Below are positions 55,422 to 64,000 of a stretch of DNA of 64,000 nucleotides, in pieces. The DNA is taken from positions 25,489,578 to 25,553,577 of the forward strand of contig CM043808.1 of NCBI GenBank assembly GCA_023974075.1. Reading direction: 5' to 3'. The notes under the pieces were generated by a model that did not search any database, was not told the origin of the DNA, and saw nothing but the letters and a program-made list of their open reading frames with translations. The first letter of the stretch is position 1. Every line of letters starts with the position of its first letter. Source of the DNA: Chaenocephalus aceratus. Its lineage: Eukaryota > Chordata > Actinopteri > Perciformes > Channichthyidae. The position numbers and the translations under genes are program-made.

Positions 55422-56011
55422 CGCAGCCGACTGCTCACGGGCGCAGGGTGTGGCAGGCGTGTAGGCACGGAGGAAACGCTGGTTGCGCAGTGTCAAACGT
55501 CCCGAACCATCAACCCTGACCCGATACTGGTCGTGGCCCGGCGACTCCACCACGATCCCTGACCTGTCCCATTTGTGGGGCCTCGGGCCTTGCTGGTTCT
55601 GGAGGAATACCCTTTCGCCGAGTACCAATGGGCGGAGCGGTCTTGAGTGAGTCCCCAGAGACTTGGTGGTACGGGACATACGGGTCCGAAGGGCGTCCTC
55701 CTTCGCTGCCCGTGCCTCGCGCCATAGCAGGCGGATATGCGGGTTCGAGAACTTCTCGAGGCGGTTCACGAAGAAGAGCGAGCCATGAAGGAGAGCGAGC
55801 CACGAAGGGGGCGGCCGAAGATGATCTGCGCCGGCGAGAGGTTGCAGTCGGGGTCAGGCGTGTTTCGCAACTGCAGCATAGCATGCAGGAAGCGGTCCTG
55901 ATCAAGGCCGCCCGACGGGCCGGTGTTGGACATCAGGAGGCGCTTAGCAGTCTTAACCGCAACTTCCGCACTCCCATTCGAACGGAAGACACACGGTGTT
56001 TGACGTGCCAT
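55422..56011 (-). pseudogene. Integrase C-terminal part
   Basis: Two overlapping frames: NGSAEVAVKTAKRLL carrying the third catalytic acidic residue (about 55940-55980), then a C-terminal SH3-like region (LGERVFLQNQQGPR, WDRSGIVVE, YRVRVDGSGR). A frameshift joins them near 55770. No chromodomain is visible. Confidence 0.75.
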
Positions 56012-57072
56012 AAGCGGAGGAAGTCCTCAATGTGGCTCGCCTTGAATTCCGGACCACCGTCGCTCGAGAGCTCCTCCGGTACGCCGAAGGTGGCGAAGAA
56101 CGAACTGAGGTGTTGGACCAGGCCAGCTGAGCCCGCCAAGGCAGTACCCGCCGTAGAGCTCAGGACCTCTACCCAGCCCGAGAGATGGTCCCCGACAACT
56201 AGGTAGTGGCGGCCCCCATAGTCGAAGAAGTCAGCAAACACCGCCTCGAATGGCATGGACGGGGGTGAGGACGGCAGGGGGGGTGTAGCCGCCTGTGACG
56301 GAGCATTGCGTTTGCAGTCTGCACACCCGTCCCTGGTGGCCTGAATGTCCCCGGACATCCCGGGCCAGTAAACTATGGCTCGGGCATGCTGCCCCATCGC
56401 TGAGGTCCCCTGGTGAGCGGCATGGAGATGCCGAAGGACTCTCCCACGGAGGGATGGGGGGACCACGACGCGGTCCCGATAGAGCAGGACGCCGTCCTGT
56501 GCGTAGACGGACTCACAGACCGATGACAAACTCGCCATGTCAAAGCGCCATGGAAGGGTGCGCTGCTTGAGTCTAATCAGACACAAGTTTGTTATCTCAT
56601 CCAGCGTACGGTCGCCAAAGATCTTCACCAACGGCTTATGGTCGGTGACCACGACGAGGTTGTCGGACCCCTTCGTGAAGTACCGCGTCTGTTCCAGACC
56701 CCATGCCACAGCTAGGGCCTCTCCCTCGACTGCCGCATAGCGCTGCTCCGCAGGGGACAGGAAACGCGAACCCGCGAGGGTGATCCTCCATCCACCTGGA
56801 CAGCAGTCCGGTATGCCCGAGGCACAGTGACAATGTTGCTGGAGCAGGAAGTAGCCAATGCCACTCATGGACCAGTCACAGAGGCAGGTACGCTTCTGCA
56901 TGTCGTAGATCTCCACGCCCTCGCGGATGGCCTCCATTATGGCTTGCTTGGACGCCTGGAAGGCCTCCTCCAGAACGGGGGACCATAGGAACACACAGCG
57001 TGGGCTGAGGAACGGCTTAAATGGAGCCATCGTCTCAACGCAACTGGGCGTAGTTGGCCACCTGGTTGACAA
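55933..57072 (-). pseudogene. RNase H and integrase core
   Basis: 379-codon open frame. RNase H region: SRFLSPAEQRYAAVEGEALAV, then VVTDHKPL. Integrase follows: an HHCC zinc region (LHAAHQGTSAM, YWPGM, CADCKRN) and a core with FADFFDYGGRHYLVVGDHLSGW and SSDGGPEF. The residues fit a Ty3/gypsy pol. Confidence 0.8.
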
Positions 57073-57079
57073 TGCCGAA

Positions 57080-58001
57080 TCAACTCCTGATGTCCGTCGT
57101 GGAGCCTGGGGTGGGGAAGTCCCGGATTGCGTCCAAGTACTTCGGGAGCGGTTCGATGGTAGATTCCGACACCCTGAAGCCAGAAAAATCGACGCACCTC
57201 TCCGCGAACTGAAACTTGTCTGGGTTCAACACGATGCCCGACCGGCCGACACGCGTCAGGAAGTCGAGGGCCCTCCACCAGTGTTGCTCCAGGTCGGTGT
57301 CATAGTGGATGGTGTCATCCACACAACGTTTCTTGCGTTCATAGTCCGAGAGGACGGCATCAAACCGACGGTTGTAGCCATCCCCTGATGACAGGAAATC
57401 CTGTGGTGCCCTGGTGTAGCGCCAACGGCCGAAGGGTGTGATGAAGGTAGTGAGGTGGCAATCCGACTCACGCAGGGGGACACTGTGGTAGCCGTTCCAG
57501 GCGTCCGTGGCGGTCTTCCAGGTGCGCTTCAGGACGCGGCGTGCAAGGTGGAACGGGGACTCAGTGGCGAAGCTCTCACGTTGGCAGAACTTGTTGAGGG
57601 GGGAGAGGTCCACCGTCGTGCTTCCGAGTGACTACCATACGATGGCACCACGCCACTGGCTCGCCGTATGGCACACGTTCAATGACCCCAAGGGCTTCGT
57701 CCCGCAGGAGGTCATCATGGACCCTCCGCTGCCAGTGTAGAGGCACTGTAGCTGCGGTGTGACATGCCCTAGGCGTAGCTGCGGGGTCCATGTGCATCTC
57801 GATAGGTGGCCCCTCCATGCATGGTAGTGCTCGATGGGGGCAAGTATTGAACGTTGACGAGGCATATCTCCAGAGTAGCCAACCTTTCATCCGGTTGTTG
57901 TTCTCTGGCGTACAAGGGAACGGCAGTGCTGCGGGGCGCGCCGGGGGGACCGTGCGCTGAGGACATGAGCACTGGGCGTCCCGGGGGTTACCTGGCCCCA
58001 C
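57080..58001 (-). pseudogene. Reverse transcriptase
   Basis: Two overlapping frames cover the RT: an N-terminal part (about 57580-57800: VIERVPYGEPVAWCHRMVV) and a palm/thumb part at 57613-57080 (DLSPLNKFCQRE, DAWNGYHSVPL, RCVDDTIHYD, LNPDKFQFA, FSGFRVS). The YVDD signature is CVDD at about 57325-57314. Confidence 0.8.
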
Positions 58002-58866
58002 ACAGCCGCCGTTGGCTGACCTCGTCGCATTGACAAGGGCTGGTCGACTCGTAGGAGAGGTACATGGCCCGGACCGAGCTGCTCACATATACCATGGAAC
58101 GGCAGGATGTAACACGCCTCCCGCTGCAGGTCGTCGAGAGCCTAGCGAAGAACACTCCCTCGATGGTTATAGGGGAGCGGTTGGTGGCCGACAGGCTGAG
58201 GCTGACGGGTCGCAGGTCGTCCCGCGAGAAACCGCAGGCCAGGAACTCCTCCAGCGACCAAAGGTCAGACTGCGCGCCAGTGTCCGTGACGGCGGATATC
58301 CGAGCTCCCTTGGCCGAGCCCCGGTTGCCGGTGCCATCCCTCAGCCCGACTGGCATGTCCATCGAGATGGTGATTAATGCTCGGGGGTGGTCTCTCAGCC
58401 TGGCCCGTCTCCATTCGCCCTTGGAGAAGATGTGGTGCTCGAGTCTGATAGGTGCTTGCCTGTTGACACATCCGTGCGATATAGGGGCGCGGCGTCGGCA
58501 ATGGCTCCTGTGACGTCGGCCAGGGCGGGCCCCAGCTTGCACCGATGAGAACTGGGAGACCGGCTCCGACCCCATGGCGGCCTGTTGACTGTCGGATGAC
58601 GGCTGTTGACGCCTCTGTCGTCGGCGGGCCCTGTAGCAGCCGATGCACACCTGGTGAGGCTTAGGATTCCACCCGTGAGGCCCCTCCGTGAAGACGTTAA
58701 AGACGCTCTTACATTCCAGGCACGAGGCACGTTTAGCCCCGTCCGCAGGGCTCGGGGCGGGGCTCGCCTGTGGAGTCATCTTCAGGCGCCGGAATGACGA
58801 CATGGCTGATAGGGAGGACGACGGGAGAGCGTTACGGGCCATCTCTCTGTTCTTCGACGAGTGCAA
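57988..58866 (-). pseudogene. Nucleocapsid-like zinc segment and protease
   Basis: 292-codon frame. It has a C2C2 segment (CLEC ... CIGC at residues 49-77), a basic Arg/Gln stretch, and the aspartic protease active site DTGAQSDL at residues 195-202, preceded by the expected ISAVT strand. The C-terminal part of the protease is frameshifted. Confidence 0.75.
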
Positions 58867-59518
58867 TTACGTCATTAACTGGCTTAACCAGGACGTCAGG
58901 TGTCCCCAGCGTCTCCCGTCGTATGTCCGAGTCATAAATGCCATTGAGCAGAACATCACGGATGATGTGGTCGGTATAGTCCACGTCCTTACCACACTTG
59001 CATACCGCATTATATGCGCATGTCTCTGCTTTACCCCGCACTCTGGCAGCGAATGCACGGAATGTCTCATCGCATTCCTGGCGGAGCTGAAGTAGCTTGG
59101 TGCGCAGGACGCATGTAGCGACTGGGATGACAGCTAAGGAACGCATGACGGTGATTAGGTCTGGCAAGGGTCCGGAAGCGGCATCGGGGGCGGCTTTCAA
59201 CAGGCTGTTTCCAAGTACAGACCCAGCGCACTGAAACAGCTGGAAGGGGGCCTGGGCATCCCCTATGCCTGAGCCGGTGCGGAATACGTCCCAACGGCGG
59301 ATGAACACGTTCCATTCCTCTATCGACACGCCCACATCAACGTTGGGCCGATCGAGTCTCGGGCCGTGAGGGGCTGGGGCCTGGGCTGGCGCGGCCATGA
59401 CAGGCGCTGCGTGCTGGTGGCTAAATCCATGAATCGTCAATATAGCAATGACGAGTGCTTCAGACAAGTCTTCGGATTCGAACTCGCAGCCGGGGACAGG
59501 GCATCCAACAACGACCAT
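58832..59518 (-). pseudogene. Gag
   Basis: The likely start is the ATG at 59518, only about ten bases after the 5' LTR. The N-terminus has a C2H2-like pattern (CPVPGC ... HGFSHQH). A capsid-like helical region follows (WNVFIRRWDVFRTGSG, LRQECDETFRAFAARV, CKCGKDVDYTDHIIRD). The frame overlaps the NC-protease frame by about 35 nt, consistent with a programmed or accidental frameshift. Confidence 0.75.
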
Positions 59519-59528
59519 GGTGTCGTCA

Positions 59529-59901
59529 TGAAGAAACACACTCCTCAATGTCAGTTTCGGTACTTTAATGACATGGATGACGACACCCTGAAACAGAGCA
59601 ATGCAGCAAGATAAGCTGACAAAGTACTAGATAGACACTAGATAAGATAAGCTGACAAAGTACTACATACATGCATGTCATGACCAATACACATATATTC
59701 AATTACATAGAGTAAAGACACACCAAACAATAGTGGAAACAATCTTACATGAATGAGTGGATGAACGTCTCAACTCGAGGCGGAGTGAATGAACAATATT
59801 TGAACTAAAATGGCCGCTCTGCACTACCGGGTCAGAGCACGGCATATCCGGACAGCGACAGCAGTGACGCTGCCCTCTAGTGGCCGGCGATAAACTCTTC
59901 A
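59529..59901 (-). repeat. 5' LTR of the Ty3/gypsy copy
   Basis: 373 bp, starting tgaagagtttatcgccggcc in element orientation and ending gaggagtgtgtttcttca. Contains a direct duplication of agataagctgacaaagtact near 59609-59665. Confidence 0.8.
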
Positions 59902-59906
59902 TTCTC

Positions 59907-61318
59907 CTATTGGCGGGCGTCGACGGGGGCGTGTCCAATGCTATTCCTGCCGGTTTCTGCTGCTGAATTACATCATTCTGATGTCTGTGGTTATTTAAAC
60001 ATTCCCTAATAAAAGTGATTTCAGCGTCAATAAATGAGTGTTAAACCCAGTGTGTTTTGGGTACAACATCACGTTGTACATCTCACCTTCAATTCACGGT
60101 TTGAAAACTTAGCATTTTGCCACATACTAATGCTAACCGGAAATGAAGAATGTTCAGAATAAAAGTGTTAAATTAATAGTTAGTGTGAACTTCCGTTTTT
60201 TTCAGAATAAAACTGATTTAAATTAAATACAGTGTATTTCATTCAAATTACGTCACATCAACATTGATTTTAATTTCTAACACCTTATAATATTAACATT
60301 TGCTGTAGGAAAATCCTTTACATATTCATTGCATTGTTCAAATGTTCTTTGCTTGTACCAACCCTATGGTACCAACCAACCCACTGCTGCTTATTGTTTT
60401 TCACTGAACTGTGTAATGCATTTAATCAGTAAGTTAGCTGCGTTAGCGATGGTGTAGAAACACTTCATCCTCCTGACAGTAACAGTTACAAAACATGTTT
60501 CCAAAATCCATACAGCTTTACGAACACAAAGTCCTCATGGCTGTAAAGAATGAGCATGATTGTTTATGTTGGAGCGCAGATATGGACGTTATTGGAGTTG
60601 TCAGTTCAATTTAAATAAGAGCCCAGAGAGCTGAACAAGAGCCTCTCAGTGTAATGGACAGCGACAGCTTATTTATCTGAACGTGTAAACAGAGAAAGCA
60701 CTATTGGACGGAGCAATTGTCTTGTCTAATAACACACTGGGTGCAAAGTGTAGCCACTGAGCTCAGACTGAAATAACAGCTTTCTGTGCGGTCATTAAGA
60801 AACTAATAAGTCTGATTTAGATCGTTCCCAGGCACCAGAGAGAATGTTCCTATTGATCGAGTGCACAATAAAGTGTAACTTAAACAAGATTCATGTGGTG
60901 CTTTATTTCTGCTTACAAATGTGTCAAAACAAAGAAATTATTCAGCGCTATAGAGAATGCGGGTCCATCAGTAAATCACTGCTGTCAAATTACAGTCTGC
61001 TATTAAGGTCAGAAAAATGCAATTTATGATTGTGTATACGTTTTATGGATTTTAGTCCAAAAAACTGTGGTACAAAGACCAAAATATGTGCTTTAGATTG
61101 TTGTTGATGTTATACTGAAGTGATGTGAGAAATATTTTATGTTTTGGCTTTTGACACCCCTCCAGAAACAACAAAGTCTGAAACATGAATCCTTCAGAGA
61201 AACAGGAAGATTGTCTACTGTAAGAAAATGTAAATGGCCAGATTGAACATGACTTCAAGCGGCAGAGATTCAGGTATGAGCAACTTTTCTTTTAATAGGT
61301 TCAATAGTTTTTCAATAA
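59907..61318. other. No gene recognised
   Basis: AT-rich sequence beyond the gypsy copy. Only short frames; no terminal repeats. Confidence 0.4.
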
Positions 61319-61722
61319 TGACCCAGTGACTCCCACTCAATGTGGAATTGTATTGCTACACTGGACTAAAGGGGCTTTTGGTAGGATTTTAGTCCACCTC
61401 TGTTTTGTATGGATATATAGCAGATTATTTATTGAAAAGTCAAATGTATTTCTAATAGCATCCATGTCATGTGATACTGTGACTCCAAATCCAAAAAAAG
61501 AGGTGTATCATACTTGTCAATACAATGCTGCATCGATATCGAGTCACTGAGTCACATGACATGGAAGCTATTGAAAAGAAACAAGAAGTGTCATTAAACT
61601 GCCTTATTTTATGAACAATATAAAATAGCAAAAGCACTAAAAACCTATAAAAAGAGGTGTCCTTACTTGTCCAGTGCAGTAATACAATGTTGCATTGATC
61701 TGGAGTCACAAGGTCACATGAC
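61319..61722. repeat. Nested inverted-repeat (MITE-like) unit
   Basis: The outer arms (atgacccagtgactcc, tggaattgtattgctacactggac at about 61319-61366) match in reverse complement 61663-61716 (gtccagtgcagtaatacaat, ggagtcacaaggtcac). An inner palindrome pairs about 61458-61486 (catgtcatgtgatactgtgactc) with about 61541-61568. Recurrent gtgactc/gagtcac motifs occupy all four arms. Confidence 0.7.
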
Positions 61723-63455
61723 AGGGACGCTACTGAAATGAAGAGTTTTCAATAAAAAAACTGCTGATTTTCTCACAGATTAAAAAAGGACCATATATAG
61801 GCTATAAATAATCTCGTTAATAAATGCATGATTTATGCTTCAATGAATGATGGGAAACTGAGGAAAGGCCCTCTGAGAATCTTCATCATGCTCTCATCAG
61901 CACTCAGTCCAGCGTTTCCACAAATGCACTTCTGGCTGTGCCTGGATCAATCAAAACACCATATCGCAGAAGGATTCCTGATCTCAGATAGTTAGGATTT
62001 ATCCTCCGGTTTACGTCACACCGCTGTTGGCTGACACTTTATTATTTGTTGAGGGGGGGGGGGGGGGGCAGGTGCAGGTGAAACAGTGATGATAAATCAG
62101 AGCATCCGGGCACTACATCACCTCCCCTCTGAGAGGAGAAGGCTGCACGTTGATGACTTTATGATGGATGACTGATTCAGTATCCATCAGATCGGGTGAT
62201 GGATCACAGCCGGGAGGAATATTGGCCGAGCTAAAAACTGTTGGCTCAGGGCTTTGAGGGGAACATCCTCATGCAGAAAGCAAACATGCTTATATATCAA
62301 CTATGCACTAAAAAAGTGAAACGTTGACTTTCATCTAATACAGTTATGGGAAATCTGTTGACATAATACAGCTAATTAAAGTCAACCTTTCAGTTTTTCA
62401 GTGTGGGCTCAGTGGAGTGTTTAGTTTGTTTTTTAATGATTTATCATATTATTACTCAACACATATCTTTCATATGAGGTCAGTTTGATGGTTGATTTAA
62501 CTAACATTAAGTCATAACACACGTCGGGTGTAAATACTTGAGATTTACTTCTGTGCAAAACGACTTGGTCCCACCTCAACTATCAAGATATTGTATATGA
62601 ATGCTCCTCTTACAGTTGATTGCTCAATGTTGATCCTCAAATAGAGAAAGAGCGTCAAAGTAAGGCAAGAAACATTTATTAAAGCACATTTTATAATCTA
62701 CAGTATACTTCCCTTTCATAATGTGACATCTAAGGCGTCCTGATCTGGTCACCATTCAAAAATATCTTTCAACAAGTATCATGAGGTCACTACTGTGTTG
62801 TTCTTTTCCTCATTTCTATTGAAGCATGTCTGGTTTATTGCAACATAAGCTGTTAATAATGTCCCTGTATGTTCATGTTGAAGTTCTGGCTCAGTGAGGA
62901 TGGGCGAAAAGCTCTTGTTCTCTCATGGGAAGATTGGCAGGAGTTAGGAAATGAGGACTGAATTGAGAGCACTTACATAGAGTGAGTGCATTTGGCAGGG
63001 CTACAGCCACCACCTCTTTCACTCCCGGACATGTTCTAATTGCAGCAAGGTTGCCACCCAAGTTGCTTATTTTGCAGAGTCATAACAAAGGATCCTGTAA
63101 TAAACCAAGAGTGACTTTACAAGGGAAGAAGCGGGTGAATGAGCACAGCTTCGCCTGATATTGTCTTTGCGGTGATTTAAATCCTTCATGTGTCTCATGT
63201 TCAAGCTATTAAGTTCTCATTCCCTCGTCCTCCACACCTGGTGGTTATATTATTGAAACGCCAAGTATCTCTCTCTTTCTCCTTGATGCAATATCAATAT
63301 TTCCTATTTGCAATAATTTGAACTCAACCGTTCAGCCTGTATTCATATATTCTGCTTTTTACTGTTTACTTATTCACTATATGTTGCCTTATTTACAGCT
63401 GCCTCCTTTTAGTGTCCCCTTTGCTGCTGTATGTATTTTTCTATGACTACACAGT
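61723..63455. other. No gene recognised
   Basis: Intergenic, with a poly-G run at about 62050-62068. No coding or RNA signature seen. Confidence 0.4.
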
Positions 63456-63800
63456 GACAGATTTAAAGGTATAGTTTTAGATTTTGAAAAACACGTTTCT
63501 CTTTCTTGCTGAGAGTTTGGATTGATGCTATAAATATGAAGCTACAGTTAGATTATGGTTAGCTTAGCATTAAGACTGAAAACAAGGGGGAAAGAGACAG
63601 CTTCCCTTGTATAAAGCTAATACAAATCTGGCTCCTCTGAAGCACTAATTAACACGCTGTATCTCGTCACATAGAAGTATGAGATTGGTATCGATTTTCT
63701 TATCTAACTCCCTGCAAGTAAACTGAAAGGTGTAATTCTTTTAATTTCTACCCTCTTTTCTTTAAGCTGCTGTATCTCAATATGGTCCCTCCGGGAGGAC
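63456..63800. repeat. Dispersed fish repeat (gttagcttagcattaagactg)
   Basis: Contains tatgaagctacagttagatt and ggttagcttagcattaagac, the core of a very frequent fish interspersed repeat whose class I cannot assign. Confidence 0.5.
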
Positions 63801-64000
63801 TTCATAGATCTGGGACCCTGGACAAGGTGATAAATGCCTCTAACTGTATAGCTGGCAGCAGGATAAGAATCCTCCTCATTCAAAAGCAGAGGCAACACTT
63901 CAAGGTGCAGATTGAGGCCAAGATCCATATGTGTCATTTAAATGAGCGGTGATACAGATCTCACTAAACATGCCAGTGTCAGTCACCGGCAGCTTGTTTC

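Larger units (their letters stand above)
55390..59901 (-). mobile_element. Ty3/gypsy retrotransposon with almost entirely deleted 3' LTR
   Basis: Minus-strand order gag, NC-like C2C2 segment, protease, RT, RNase H, integrase. A 5' LTR of 373 bp lies at 59529-59901 (tgaagag ... tttcttca in element orientation). At the other end only the last 32 bp of the LTR remain (55390-55421). The 5-bp target duplication ttctc is present on both sides (55385-55389 and 59902-59906), so the ends are authentic. The internal part carries several frameshifts, and the RT catalytic motif reads CVDD instead of YVDD. Confidence 0.85.

Noticed and set aside
55628..56206. 192-codon plus-strand frame
   Set aside because: Antisense of integrase in a GC-rich retroelement; no recognisable domain.

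Overview
The window is vertebrate nuclear DNA, almost certainly a ray-finned (teleost) fish. It has intron-rich egg-envelope genes, one intact voltage-gated potassium-channel gene, and a dense, nested load of LINEs, LTR elements, hAT-like, PIF-like and Tc1/mariner-like elements, foldback elements and CA/GT microsatellites. There is no bacterial-type gene organisation. A 100-base run of N at 4-103 marks an assembly gap.

Host genes. Two tandem minus-strand genes encode ZPAX-like zona pellucida (egg envelope) proteins, at about 7333-2518 and 22745-16418. I could trace 21 exons in each from splice sites, reading phase and paralogue comparison. Gene 2 stays in frame for about 911 residues. Gene 1 is in frame through exon 19 (851 codons) and then appears to carry a one-base frameshift in exon 20. 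On the plus strand, kcns3 (silent Kv9.3 potassium-channel subunit) is intact in one coding exon at 34076-35575, with a probable 5' non-coding exon ending at 33532.

Repeats between the ZP genes (7.5-16.4 kb). A 3.0 kb element with roughly 500 bp inverted arms lies inside a CA microsatellite. It is followed by a palindrome cluster, a truncated CR1/L2-like LINE and an L1-like LINE that has lost its central RT block in frame.

Repeats from 22.9 to 33 kb. An I/Nimb-like LINE with 11 bp target duplications is split by a hAT element with 8 bp duplications. A SINE follows. Next comes a three-level nest: a minisatellite-armed foldback element, holding a Tc1/mariner-like element at a TA, holding a CACTA-like element. 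A small hAT MITE closes the block.

Repeats from 42 to 60 kb. These are a TTAA-flanked foldback element, a TTA-flanked PIF/Harbinger-like element, and an 8.6 kb composite with CAGGGCTGCCAACA termini. The composite carries exons of a SWIM-zinc-finger (YqaJ-associated) protein and a THAP-like fragment, and hosts a hAT MITE, a solo LTR and a gag-bearing LTR element. A second Ty3/gypsy copy follows, with most of its 3' LTR deleted.

The most unusual observation is that the LTR element at 50487-53896 has no reverse transcriptase or integrase. Where these should be, its reading frame runs from protease into two RanBP2-type zinc fingers closely resembling the host splicing factor ZRANB2. This suggests capture of a host mRNA segment by a non-autonomous retroelement. 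Functions are inferred by motif recognition without database searches.
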